64,000 bases of DNA, from NCBI RefSeq assembly GCF_910592395.1, contig NC_088318.1, positions 5,170,756 through 5,234,755 on the forward strand, in the 5' to 3' direction. This document shows, one piece after another, positions 44,640 to 57,816 of the stretch (positions are counted from its first letter, which is position 1; each line of letters begins with the position of its first letter). The translations under genes and the position numbers were made by a program. Under the pieces are notes generated by a model that had not been told where the DNA came from, did no database searches, and worked only from the letters and a program-made list of their open reading frames with translations. This DNA comes from Lineus longissimus (lineage: Eukaryota > Nemertea > Pilidiophora > Heteronemertea > Lineidae).

Positions 44640-47600
44640 TACGAGCTAGACTGTCATGGTTGGGTGGCGAGTTCAGGGGGGCTTTTTCTTTAGCACTATA
44701 CGCCTTTCCAGAAATGGGGGGCTGAGTGTCCGAAATAGTGATGTCATAAGGGAAAACTAGGCCTTATGGTGGAGGGACAAAGGAGATAGTCATGGTTGGC
44801 CAACACACTTGAATGCCTTTAATGGAAAAAGTTAGTTCCAATGCAAACCACCAATTTCGGGAAGCATGTATACTCACTAACTTAACAGAGGTGCACAGTA
44901 TCATTTCTCTATGATGCGATAATAACACCTTCAAAATCACGCCTCTTTGATTCTGTACTCGCTCAGTGGAATTATAGCCACGCTTCACCTTGCTCATTCA
45001 ATTCTGCCAGAACATCATCGATCAGTGGCTCCGAATCGGAGCACCTCCAGCACGTTTATCGGCTATTTCGTTGAAAGTAAAGCCTTGGTGGCCCAGATTG
45101 TGAGCTACCGTGACAGCAGCAGATGTTGGCAGCTTCGCTAGCATCACCGCGTTACTGGTAAGTAGGCGTTGTAATAACTAGACAAGAAATTAAAGACGTC
45201 ACTAATACTGCAGTGACGTGAGTAGATTGAATCATGAATACTTAAATCGTCTGAGACTAAATATTTATGATGGTTTAAATCCCATGCCATGCTCTGGTAA
45301 CTTGATATTTCTATATAGTCCTTTCATTGTATGGTTGGTAGAAGGTAGCTATCCCGACTGATTCCAACGGAAAAATGAGCAGTTCCCTATATAACTCATG
45401 ATGTCATCTTCAACATCAACCGCGTCGCTTAATCGGCGGAATCGATACTAACCAACGACTTGTTGTCGCCAGTCGATGACAGAGCTTGATGCCAAATATT
45501 TTTGAGCCATATTTGTGTTCGACCATCCAGACATGAGAAAAGGAGTGATGTTCCTACATGTATTTGCTTGCTGTACATTGGTCGCACTGAAGACGCGATG
45601 TCCGTCCGAACTGCAGACACGTATCTTCGTATTAATAGGCCGTTCCTTCATGAACTTGTGGACTCGTGGCGTTGATTCCATCGTCTCCTCCAGGTCACCA
45701 TCTGGCCCCCTCAACTAGCAGTTACAGCTCTCCAGTAGGTGTGCTCTCCTGAAAGTGGTCATTTACCTAAAATATCCTGAAAACACCGAGATATTCCAAT
45801 TATAACACCCTCGAGGACACTCTTAGTATAATTAACACGTACTAAGCCCAAAATCGCAAAAAATGCAAACATTCAACGCATTTCTGAGGCCCCATTTTGA
45901 AAACCAATTGCTACATGACAAAAGTACTCTTTCTGCGATTCAGAGTGTATTCCCGCCTACTCGGGCTGCAATCTTTTCACTGTTATTCGATTTTCTCTTT
46001 CTGTTGTCTTGCACGATTAGAAAAATAATCAATATCACACCAGTGAGCAGGTGGTAATGGCGATACTCCAACTGTCATCTGAAGCCTGACACCTTTAATG
46101 GGTTACTACCAGGTTGTAAATGGGAACTAAAAGGTACAAGCAAGGCGTGTGATTTTTGGCTTAGCATTCAGAAAAGACTTCCAGCCGAGCTGATTTTACA
46201 AAACAGAACGCTCGTGAAAAAAACCCAACGCAATATAGACACTACTCCAGATTGCTTACTTTAAATGATAATAAATGATTTTAAATGATTATAAGTTCGC
46301 CACTCTGCAAAAATTCAAATGTAGCTTGATCTTTTCGGCCTCTCTTGATGCGAGAGTTGTTTTGAAACCAAGAACACATTTACTTTATTCTTTCCCTTAA
46401 GCACCTCAGGCCTAAAATCCCATTGTTCTACAGTCTCATCAAAGGATAATCAGGGTAAATCTTGATAACATCGACTCCAACAAACAGCCTTCCTGGGAGC
46501 CGATAGGCCTTAACACCAGGGGAAATACTAGTACACGTAATGCATTCTGGTGTTACTTCGGGTCGTGCTTGTGCTTTTTGGCGTATTTCCAATATCTGTT
46601 CTTTCTCATGGACTATTATTATGAACAAAGACTAGTATGCTCCAGTTAATAAACAAAGGTACAGACTGAGTGTAAATGCACATGCAGTTTTCTTTATATG
46701 ATCTGTTGGTCTTCATATATTCATATCACCAACGGTCTTTTGGATGACTTCCTAAATGAAAGACGGGTGCGTAGATTTGCACTTTTGCACTGTCACAGTG
46801 TCTTGTTCAATTCATATCAAAGCCGTTTGCCCTTGAATATATCTTGTTCGGTGGACACGTTTAAATGGGCTGCAATATCTTCGGTCACGCTAGCATACGA
46901 CAGTATATGCGACCAAGAGCCAGTTCATTGAGCACCGATAACAATTAAAAAGAGCTCTAAATCACTTTGTAATCTGAGTTTTACCTAAGTTCCAGTCATG
47001 TATGGCAAGTAATTTCCTACTTGGCCATCAAGAGAATTGACCAATATCCGCGGGCAAGGTGAACTTGCGGAGTGGACCTCGAGCAGTTGTCATTGTTGAC
47101 GAGCAGCACCATGTCCTTAATATATTGCCTTGCCATTTGGAATAGGTGAATGAGCCCCTTTGGCGATAGGCAAATTACACATCTCGGCTAACTAGTATCA
47201 TTGTCTGCAAATAAACAATTTTCACGTTACTTCCACCAGAGACTTCTACACATTCACTGATGCAAACATTAGACAGGTTTCGCAAGCCTTACGATGAACT
47301 AAGAACGCATTCGTATTCATAATAACTGCACTGCGGCATTGTGTATTAGTGGATTTCTATTGATAACTGGACCACAAGTAATTACGAACGGTGCAATGCC
47401 TTTAACTAAAATATTCCTAATTAAACGTGCATCGGCTACAAATGCCGATGGCAAGCCCGAAATGACGGTTAGTTCTGTTTGTACACAGCTGGATGGCAAA
47501 TATTGAACAAAGATCACAAAGTGGCTCTAATAGTCACTTGAAAGTATGTTTCATGGCCATGCAAACACTTTCGTGGCGTTTGAAGTGAAATTCTCCTGCT

Positions 47601-48430
47601 CAGGGAGTTTCAAAAGCAGATTTTTTTGAGATCATCGGTGTAAAGATTTGAGTATTTCAGTTTCTATATGTTTCCCCTCACTGCTTTGGAATGCTGAACG
47701 ACAGATTGAATGTCTCTGAATCCCCCGATTGAAGCCTCATTGTCCTCTTGTTGACCTTTGAAACACGGAAATGGAAATAACCGAAAACGTTATATCAAGC
47801 GAGTTGCGTAAGGTGACATCTTCATTGTCGATATTGCTTTGGGAGATAGTGTAGAGCTGATGTTTAATAAGCTTTCTTAGCCATGTTCTTCACATGGAAA
47901 ACCCGTGTTATTTAAGTCCATTTTTTCTGTATTGAGATGCGGCGTTTATCAAACTCAGCGCAACTTTGTCGCAATTGAAATGACTTACTTTTCACGAGGG
48001 AAACATTTACGACAAAAGACGATAAAATAACGCTGACAGACTGGGTGTTATCTGATTAAACACGTCGACAATTGTCACCAATCATCATTACCAAAGATTA
48101 CTTCAAACAACTAGGCAGCGTGTTTGTAACGACGTGTGATGGTTGATTCTTTGTTAGATTATACCAACTTTGATAAAAAGTAAAATACAGATCTGTTTTT
48201 CACTAGCCGAACTATTCCAGCACTCTATTACCTCTTTTAACAAGGTTAGTGGAAATAATACGCGCTTTGCCTTCAGTGTCATCATGATGAATAAAACCAG
48301 GCTTGGCGCTTGTGCAGCGCCAATTTTGATATTCGCTGATATGGTAGGGTTTTACCAGTCTCATCCATTCACTCATTACCGAGACTAGTACTTGACAGTA
48401 ATTCACTCGTCATGACCTCGATCTGAGGGC
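44640..48430. other. No gene supported
   Basis: Open frames at 45429-45714 (minus) and 44947-45141 (plus) were examined; neither shows a family motif with consistent splice sites. Remaining DNA is AT-rich spacer. Confidence 0.4.
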
Positions 48431-48433
48431 GTA

Positions 48434-49301
48434 TGTATGGGCGGTTATTTCCGCATCAATAGAGGTTGTCTCAAATAAACATTTTATGTTGTGTTATGAC
48501 GCGAATAGAAGTTTAGTGGCGCTCGTTTTAACGGAGACGTACCTGAAATAAACATATTGTGTCGTATCTCAAATAGAAATACACTCAAATAGACGTTTGG
48601 TGGCGCTCGTATCTCAAATAAACATATTTTGTCGTGTTTTCAGCTTTTTGTGTATAACTCAAATGTACGTTTGGTGTCGCTTTTCCGCAAAAATGAAAGT
48701 TCCTCAAATAGACGTTGTGTGGCGCTGGCGCGCGGCAATTCTAGAGCAAGTTTGTAATTGGTTTATCTGCCACGACGATATTATTGTTATTGCTCTAAGC
48801 AGTGCACATGGCTATTTGCGCGCGTATTTAAGGAAAATCGAGACTTAATATAATTTCATTTTAATTGTAATTGGATTGTCAGTGTATTTAGCTATGGCAG
48901 AAGAAGAGAGAAACAAGTACATGAAATGTACATGCAATACATGCAATAACGCCGCCGCTTACCGCAATGATAATGTCAATATCGCTGTCGCCGTCGTTAA
49001 AATTGATTCCAGCGCCACACAACGTCTATTTGGGGAACTTCCATTTTTGCGGAAAAGCGACACCAAACGTCTATTTGAGTTATACACAAAAAGCTGAAAA
49101 CCCGACAATATATGTTTATTTGAGATACGAGCGCCACCGAACGTCTATTTGAGTGTATGTCTATTTGAGATACGATACAATATGTTTATTTCAGGTACGT
49201 CTCCGTTAAAACGAGCGCCACTAAACTTCTATTCGCGTCATAACACAACATAAAATGTCTTTTTGAGACAACCTCTATTTATGCGGAAATAACCGTCCAT
49301 A
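48434..49301. mobile_element. Foldback-like element with ~294-bp arms
   Basis: Left arm 48434-48728 and right arm 49009-49301 are inverted copies with few mismatches, ends (T)GTATGGGCGGTTATTTCC. Each arm holds several repeats of TAGACGTTTGGTGGCGC and CAAATAAACATATTTTGTCG, so the arms are internally repetitive. The 280-base loop has no domain. A possible 4-base duplication CGTA flanks it. A long frame crossing the left arm is a by-product of its repeats. Confidence 0.85.
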
Positions 49302-49309
49302 CGTAAGTT

Positions 49310-51100
49310 TCTCGTGCCCGGTCACGTGTTTTTCGATGGGATGGGTAATCTCGATCCAAGTGAATAATCTGGAATACCAGAGCGCTCGGCATGGCAGTGC
49401 CTCCACTGTATGGACTATACAAATGTATGGCTTGCCTCGGGTAAATCAACGAGGCTTCCTAGACACCTGCGCGGCGGATAGTGTCGAGGTTATCTGGACG
49501 AAAATTCTCACATATGGTTTGTGCCCACGTGGATCGTTATCCATCAAGTTATTTCATGAGCAGTTTTCCCGCTGCATCATTGAAGAACATTTATATAATT
49601 AAAATAACAATCTGGTATTTTTCGAAAATTTGTTCGACTCGAGTAACTTCCATGTGTTAATGAGTAGCAGAGGTACATGGTATCGGCTGTCATTAAATGT
49701 GTTCTGTAGGACGACCACCAGTGAGCTACCTAGCTAGACGCACAGCTGAGGCACCACCATGTCTCACTTTTCCTCGAAATGTACGGTTGTTTGACCAAAT
49801 GTTAGAGTTTCGGTAAAATTTACTGGAAGATATTTAAGATACTCCCATGAACATCCGCTGTTCAGTCTATCCGTCCGGCAAATTTCAAAGCCAATATTTA
49901 AAGTCGGTTTCAGGGGGAATGAATAGATTTAATGGTATATCCGTGTATTCTGATAATTCCTTTAAATCCACTTTGATCTCAGCCAATGTGCTTCGATTTC
50001 AAAGAGGCCACAATCGAAATCTGATTAATAAATCTTCGTGTACAATGACGTACTGTCTGACTAAATAGAGTAAAAATCAACTTTCTGATCCATGATAAGA
50101 AGATGTACAAACGTGTTCAACCCTTCAGGTTTTAGCATGTATCGGGGCATTTTTCATCAGTGTATTGTGTCAACTTTCTACGGGAACCATTTTGCCTTAT
50201 ACCATTCTGATATGATAGTAATTTTTGTTTTTAATATTACGGTATTAAATTACTTAGCTAATGTAATGTCGTATTTATATTTGCATTGTCATTTATACCA
50301 TCCACGGCATGCTAAAAGATCATAGTTCATTGCATTGTGATTTAAAACCATCATCGGCATTCAAAAAGACTCACAGGTTGTTTTGAAAGCAGCTGCAACA
50401 GATAGTTACCCGGCATCACTGATGTGCCATTTATAAAAGCGAAATAACTAATTGCATTTTGAGCCAGCTTTAACTCGACTCAATTAATAAAATCAAAAAA
50501 CAGTTTTCTTTTTTTAAACGTTGTTGTTCTAAGGGAATATTACTTTTTGTATAGGCTCTCGTTTAACAGGTGATCAGCGTCCTGGCTGTGACAATCAAGC
50601 AATAACAACTTTTACAGGTCATGTATGTATAAATTTTTCTTCTTAAAGGGACAACTTGGGCATGAGATATGTTGGATTTTCATACAAAAACGGCTTCCAG
50701 CAGGACCGCAACATCACCAAAGAGGATCATTGAAAATCGTTGAACTGCAATAAACAATGCACTAGAACGGGGTGTAACCATAGGCCTGCCTGAAATTCAC
50801 AAGTCATGTCCAAAGCTGCCTCGTAACACTGGCGAAAAGAGATCAGCATTAGTGCGATACTACGAGTGGCGGCGCATGGTCTCAAGCAGGGGTATTATCT
50901 TCCTGGTTAGGCAAATCCCATGCCAAAGTTGTCCCTTTAAAACATCGAAGTGCAGTGATTTTAGGAAAATACAGTACAGGACTAAATTCGGTGATGACAA
51001 AACTGATCTCGACCTGGTAAAAAGTAGGTTCCGCCGTGAGTTGATATCGGATCGCAGGATTCAGAGTCAGGATGGGTACTGCTAACCATGACACCATCAT
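49310..51100. other. No gene supported
   Basis: AT-rich DNA with short frames only and no motifs or repeats of note. Confidence 0.45.
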
Positions 51101-51107
51101 AAAATAT

Positions 51108-51296
51108 GCGCTTACCGGGAAAGGAAGTGATCACACAAAAGAAACAGACAAAAGAAACAGACAAAAGATAAGTTTATTTGGAGGGGCGTAAGGCCCGCAC
51201 TTATTATTTTCATCCGATTGTACCCCTTCAACACTGTAATGGGAGCGCCTTGTTTCTATGTGTTACAAAGGTAAACCAATACCTTTACCCACCGTG
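51108..51296. mobile_element. CACGGTGGGTAAA MITE family, right half
   Basis: Parallel to 22380-22549: AAAGAAACAGACAAAAGA (partly duplicated here), GGGGCGTAAGGCCCGC, CACTGTAATGGGAGCGCCTT, and the right terminus AATACCTTTACCCACCGTG. The left TIR is missing. Confidence 0.85.
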
Positions 51297-51299
51297 AAG

Positions 51300-52083
51300 T
51301 CTATAATCCCATTGTGCCTTAAATAGCGCGGGTTCCATGGTGTAATCGAAGGTTAGCACGTAGGACTCTGACCCCTGCGATCCGAGATGAATAATCGGTT
51401 AATATTCTGTTAAACAGATCCGAATTTGTTTCTTTTTTCCCTGTTTTTTTTAAAAATTCTTCACAAAAATGACCCAAGACAAAACCACTCATCAAAGCAT
51501 GTTATCAAACATGCATAGCATAATATTTCCATGCTGTTACTGGGTTGTCAATGAGTAACCCTTTTGAGTCCAGTAACACGCTTATGGGCCTGGGGAGACA
51601 TTCTATTAACAATTGGTAATCGAACAAATACGAATGTATTTATGGTTTTCCCGGCAACAGCTGTTGACGACGTAATCAAATAATGAATAAATCGTACTCA
51701 CAGTAGCAGCTTGTGTGTTATTAACGCATTTATTACCGTTAATCTGTCATTGATTGTTCCGCCCAGGACAATATCCAAACTATTATTTCATAAAACATTC
51801 ATAACAAACACATTTGAATGAATAAAATCATTAAACATTTTCGAAATGTAACTGAGTCTATAAATTTGTCTGTTTGCACCGTGGATTGGAATGCAGTTTA
51901 TTAAAAAGATTATGTACATGTATACACACATTTGTGCACTTTTCTACCCCATGCGAAAATATTAAACAGTTCATGAGAGGGCCAAGGGATCCAAAAGGAT
52001 CATGAAAAAAAACGCCGTATGATTTGACCATTATGATGATGACCATTATGATGAAATGAACTTTGAAAATGTCGGTGGCGGAC
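51300..52083. other. No gene seen
   Basis: AT-rich spacer without repeats or motif-bearing frames. Confidence 0.45.
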
Positions 52084-52140
52084 AGAAACCTGTATGGATA
52101 TTAGAAACCTGTATGGATATTAGAAACCTGTATGGATATT
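52084..52140. repeat. Perfect 19-bp tandem repeat, three copies
   Basis: AGAAACCTGTATGGATATT three times without a mismatch. Confidence 0.95.
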
Positions 52141-52740
52141 ACATTATAGCCGAATGATACATTATACATTGCACGGCCGCGGGATGATATTTCAATGTTT
52201 ATGCTACTAGGTGGAAATCAAACTCATGTACTCAGTTACGAATTGCTGAAATGTCGGTTCAGATATGTTTAAGTTCTACCTACAACACAATATTTTGAAG
52301 TGACCAATTACATACTTTGAAGTGGGGAGTCCGTGTATATACCCACGGTTAAAAGGGCATGCATGTAGTATCAACAGCCAGATGCTAACGTGTTCAAGAA
52401 CATTCGTGGGTTATCCACGCACTGTTCAATTTTTTAGGCATTGAGTCTATTTTTGTAGAGTTGATCGCCAGTTTCTGTTATTGATCTTATATATAACCAA
52501 ATGTACAACCAACAGTATGATATCAAACGCTGTTAGAACTACATTTACATTGTGACAGTGGATGGAAATCATTAAATATTGAAAAATCATTTCACTCTGA
52601 AATCCATAGCGCAGAAGAGGTTAACATCACTATACATGTACATGTATATACATCCTGACCCTCATGCGTTTGTGTCACCACTATTGAGCTCCGATTTAGC
52701 GATCTTAAAAAACTGCGGGTCAAGATGCTATATACTGGAT

Positions 52741-53061
52741 CCACTCGCCAATCAGATCCCAAGCCCGACAATACCCGATTTGTACCACCGCCTCGATGGG
52801 TAGTCTAAACAGCCGAACACAATAGTAGGCCTTTCGCAGCCATAAAAGGGGTGGGATATCTATTCAAGAGTTAACAACGTATTCGTCATGAATAATCATG
52901 ACTCTACAGCGGAACTTTTCATGTTACAATTAAAGACCAATTGGAAGAAACGAAGACAAGATATCCCACCCCTTTTATGGCTGCGAAATGCCCGGTTGTT
53001 GAGGCTCGAGGCCGCAGTAGAAATCGGGTATTGTCAGGCTTGGGATCTTATTGGTGAATGG
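52741..53061. mobile_element. 321-bp inverted-repeat element (MITE-like)
   Basis: Outer arms 52741-52781 and 53021-53061 (GATCCCAAGCCCGACAATAC and complement, about 41 bases with five differences). Inner arms 52832-52861 and 52959-52988 are perfect 30-base inverted copies. The segments between them are less conserved. No ORF. Confidence 0.85.
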
Positions 53062-53429
53062 ATGATGTTATAATACCATGAAAAATTTAATTTTGATTAA
53101 ATTTGTAAATCAAGATAGTTTGAATTAAGTGTGCGTCTGTCATCTCATATCGTGCTTGTTTAATATAGTACTTTCTCTGATTCAGGCTCTTTCCAATTAC
53201 TCAGTACGCATATCGAAGATGATAATATGACCTACTTTTCACAGAGAAGATTCCGTCGATGTCTCTGGTTTCCTCCTACCATTATAAATCGTCTTAACAC
53301 ATACACACACACACACGCACACAATGCCGTAGTGAGAGGAATATGTTAATTGAAACATTGACAACAACATTGAAAACAAGGACAACGTGGTCGGAACAAA
53401 GTGAATCTTATGATCTTGCAATAGGACGA

Positions 53430-53499
53430 GGTTCCACCGAGAGTCGAACTCGGATTGCAGAATTCCGAACCTTGAGTGGTACCATCACACCACGGAACC
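53430..53499 (-). tRNA. tRNA-Gln-like gene or pseudogene (anticodon loop reads CGG)
   Basis: On the minus strand the 70-base sequence starts GGTTCCGTGGTGTGATGG and ends CGAGTTCGACTCTCGGTGGAACC-like, with a perfect 7-bp acceptor pair GGTTCCG..TGGAACC (one weak end pair) and a good T arm. The overall sequence follows animal tRNA-Gln, but the loop TTCGGAA puts CGG (Pro) at the anticodon, the anticodon stem pairs poorly, and the D loop is 2 bases short. Most likely a tRNA pseudogene or tRNA-derived repeat head; no CCA or SINE body recognised. Confidence 0.6.
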
Positions 53500-54036
53500 T
53501 TCCTGGTACAGGCCATAGAGTTACCATGATGATGTCACTATTGAGGCGGCCAATCATATAGCCACGCAAAATATCTGCAAGAACCCTATTAGTCGTGGCA
53601 ATATAATGTCAAATAATCAGATAAAATATTACTTTCGCATTAAATTGTTAGAACTATGCTGACTGTAAAAAAAGTAAAAAAACTACATGCTTGATGTTAT
53701 TCATGTTATTCATGTTACTGTGCGTAGTGTTACCAGTAATCAAAGAGAGGACAAATGGGAGAGATGTAAGTATTGCTCAAAATAGCTCTAACACACCTGA
53801 TCAACATCACAATTGATTCTTAGTAATCATAATACATTTTAATCACAAAGGGGGCTTTTGGGATGGTGAATCTGATTAGCAGACTTCTCCATCTTTTTTA
53901 TAAAGACAACATCAGCAGTTGGTGACAGATGTTGGTAATGGGAACGAATTCGTTATCAGACAGGTTTCGCAATCCGTACGAACTACGAAGTACCTAATAC
54001 GAAGATCAGTGGTGTCATCAAGATCTGTACTAAGTA

Positions 54037-54605
54037 TTTAAAAGACCCTGATTGGTATTATTAAGGGCAACATTACCAAGCTGTCGGCTGCCCAGTCACC
54101 TCCTAGTCTACATAAGTAGTTCCCATCACAAATTGCACAAAAAAAGAAAAATTCAAAATTCAAAATGACAGGATTATCAGGCTTTTCCGATGTTGACTCC
54201 GATTTGACCCGAGTTAGCTCTCCATGCGTCGATCCTTTCCATGTGGAACGATGCACTAGTAAGGCGCATCCTGGAGCCATGGATCTACCCTGTGACTTAT
54301 TGGTGTTGATATAGATTTTTTCGACGTCACGCTGATGGCGCCTGATTACCCCACCACTGCGACGGTAAATGGTAATGACGTTGCGTTGTATAGGGGGGTG
54401 ACGTGAACTCCGATCTCGGCGTGCACTCACGTGGCGGGAAAGGTCTTTCTTACCAGGACTTAATGGACGTACTTCAAATAACGAATAACGCGTTCTACTA
54501 TCTAAGCGCTGAAACACAATTTGAAGAGCAACAAATAGTTTACTGATGAACCAGAAGAAGAACGAACATACATACTGCAGTAAAAAGCCGTCCATTCCTT
54601 TAACG
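54037..54605. repeat. ~570-bp dispersed repeat, copy 2
   Basis: Relative of 38758-39330, without the Harbinger-type insertion at its edge. Here TTTAAAAGACCCTGATTGG precedes TATTATTAAGGGCAA, matching TTTA(AAGGACAATGG) plus CATTATTAAGGGCAA around the empty site of copy 1. Diverged by many substitutions and small indels. Confidence 0.85.
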
Positions 54606-54609
54606 CGAC

Positions 54610-57600
54610 TCTTGTAGATCAACTTTACTCGAGGAGAAACCGGGGAAATTTATAACGAAAGTCGATAAAGTATAATACATCGTTATCTTTGTTTGCCCTT
54701 GCCTGTTCGGACTTATAGACTCCCCGTAAGGGCTGTTTTGTGGCCTTCGATGAGATTAAGATTGCCCCTGATAACCCTTTGATAAGACAGTAGAACAATG
54801 GAAATTCAGGCCAAGGTGTGAGCGGGCTTTGTTTAAAGACAATAGACCGTGTATTGGGCTGGGCCTGTGTTCTTTTAACTGAGAGAGATAAGGGGCAGAA
54901 TAAAGTTATGAGTAATTTCGCACGCCGTCGTTATCATCACTTTCTATCTTTGCGAAACCTGTATATTTCAATGAGACGATTACACGGACAATACCGGCAT
55001 TTGCATCATGCAACATGTTGAACTTTAAAAAAACGTAAAAGCGACAGTAAAGATTTTCATCTTCAGCTCACTCAACGTTATTCAGTGCACGTGTAGAAAT
55101 GAATACGATTCAGACACATCAGCTGAATAAACATGATGGATGGCCCCGTGACGAAAAAGTGGGCATATGAGGTTGAAAACAACCTACATTCGTCGCGCTT
55201 GTGTATCGGGGTTTTTTTCAGCATGATTATTGAATATCTGTTTTTTTTCCTGACAACTCGGTGTTTTTGTCGTTAACAATGTTTACTTTGACCTTTCAAA
55301 GGAAATACAAAAAACCTTGATAAACAAATAATTTGCCTTTGAAGTTTTGTAATGATGATAGCGAAGCGAATCCGAAATTAGAAGAAATTCTCGAAAAAAA
55401 TGATACAGGAATATTTTTGGTTTGATGTTGTGTGAGAATTGTTAATCAGTCTTGACAAATAAAGTTACAAGGTGAGCGAGACCATCGCTTTAAAATAAAT
55501 GCAATATTTGGAAGAATTACATTTCAGCGGCACCTTTATGTATATATGAAGAACTACATTATACTTCAACGCTCAATATGCTCTTATGGAGCGATTAATA
55601 CCAGTCAAATCTCTCCTCTTATCAATATTTAACTCTTCCTTTCATTGAACCTTGATCTGTTTATTGCTTATTTTTTACTCATTCTTCGTTGGAGCGTCAT
55701 TTCATCCGACACATTCAGCTTTTTATTTACCCATTCGTACACGTATTTCTAAGTTTTTACCCATTATTTATTGAAATTATTCGCGCTCATGAGAGCAGTA
55801 TAGAGTGGTTAATATTCACTTGACGATCAGTATTTCAAAGTCGGAATTGGCCTTCGGTGGCATGAAATGAAAATTAAAGCATGGAAATTGTGTATCTTTT
55901 AGAAAAGATCTATAGACATGTAGTTTTGAATTATTAATAGGACTGAAAATTCGACGACGATGAATAAACACGAACAAAGAAACCTAATAAAAAGCATAAC
56001 TGCAAACCGCCGCGACTGCAACTTACGATACAGCTGAATGTGCTCTCCAATCATTTCATTCTATTGAAGTGTTTGTACAAAATCCTAAAGTGGCTTTCTA
56101 CAGCTTTCTATCAACCGCCTTAAGCGTGTTAGGCATTACGGAAAGCAGCTGTGCGAACGCTTGATTAGAATGATTTCCATTGCATTATAATTTCGGATCC
56201 TTTTTTGATTAGGGTATACGCAAATATAGAATTTTAAGGATAGCTCGTTCTTTGCTCGTTAGCAAGGAAACTGCAATAAAACTGGCAATTTTTTATCAAC
56301 TTGACTTTTAAGTGACTTGAATTTATATTCCTTGATTGCTAGATCATTAGTGTGAGTTGTTCGCCATCAGTTATTTCCTTAACTATTTTGTCAGAAAGGT
56401 AGTCTCAAACTCGTTAAGGTACTCACATCAGTATCAGTCATTGGAAAACAGAAACCACGATATTCTGATTTATATCCATCATCATCAGCCGTCCGAGATG
56501 ACGGAGTCCAACCCCTTTCAATTGTAATCACAATATCCTCGATCATGTGGCTTTTTAACTACTCATGATGTTACGGCGGTGCCATGAAAGCAAGAACCTT
56601 ATTTCTCGAAAGACCATTTGATTTAATTACCAATGCAGGTCCCCTTGAATTCATTCCTAAGAATACTACATGCTTTTTGTGTCAACAGTGCATGGCGACA
56701 CCTCATAAATTCACGTCAAAAACTCATTTGTTGTTTCTTCTCCGGGGCATTCCACCTTCCTGAATCCTGCCCCTCGCTAGCTGCGCCCCTGGTATAATCA
56801 ATCACCTTCCAGATTTACCTCAATAGATGCACTGGTAAGGTGTGTCACATTGACTGATATGGACTTGTTTGACATCTGCATGTAGTGTCTAACATCCCTT
56901 TGCTGTCAGCGGGTTCACCAAGTAAGGTCGTTTCATCTTATAAGACACGGGCCCCTTGTGGTGACCGTGGGCGAGGGTGTGATAACATGCACGCGGTCTT
57001 TCAATAGAAATAAACAAGGTTCACGTAAAACTGATAAACCCTGTCGTGAAGTGGTATGTTTAATCTGATTGAAACGGCTTGCCCTCGGCCTCGGATATGG
57101 CTGCAAATGTTGTTGTCTATGGCTTTTCCTCGACTATGGATAAACGTTCTATCTGCTGTGTGTTGAATGATGCAGGCCTCAACAAGTGGTTTAAGGTCAC
57201 ATTTGCATTGATAGGTGGATTATTAGTATCATGCTAATTAAGTATCAATTACCTCTATTGCTAAACTTGATGTAAGCTCACAAATTTATCAACATGATCA
57301 ACTTGTTCGTGGTCATCACCACAGTGAACAACGGTACACCATTAACATGACCGTATTTACCATAAACAACATTTCTGCGTTTATGCATTTATGCGGGAAC
57401 TTTATTGTAAGTTTCTTCGTACTTCTAATTGATTGAGATAACATTTTAAACCTGGAAGTGAGATAATATGTTCGTGAACAGATTCGGCTTGCCCGAAATT
57501 GCGAACAAGTTGCAATGATCTGATAAACATTGATAATTCGGCATTTTCGATACCCCTTTGAAAAGCTTGAACATTACAGCGTCCCGAGTCATTAAGGACA

Positions 57601-57816
57601 TATTTGATAATCCAAGGAACCGTCAAGCCTTCGGCTTCTCTTATGTTGGTAGTAATTGTCAAACATGTCTTCGATTGGTGAGGTAATTAGGTGCAAATCT
57701 CGATACATGCAAAGAGTACGGCCATTAACAATGGCTCGGAGCACTCCATTAACAACCGACCACAACGAAAGTGTACTCCTACTTGGCATTAAAAACAAAA
57801 ATGGAAAAACCGTTTG
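54610..57816. other. No gene seen
   Basis: AT-rich DNA. Frames at 57402-57798 (minus) carry no recognisable domain. No clear repeats. Confidence 0.45.

Noticed and set aside
44997-45160. Candidate plus-strand exon ending ACTG|GTAAGTAG
   Set aside because: All three frames between the plausible acceptor and the donor contain stops.
45429-45714. Minus-strand frame with SGWSNTNMAQKYLASSS, vaguely like the end of a tyrosine recombinase
   Set aside because: The required catalytic Arg-His-x-x-Arg and Tyr context cannot be shown, and there is no upstream domain.
48597-48848. 83-codon plus-strand frame
   Set aside because: Lies across the left arm and loop of the inverted-repeat element at 48434-49301 and shows no domain; it is a by-product of the repeats.
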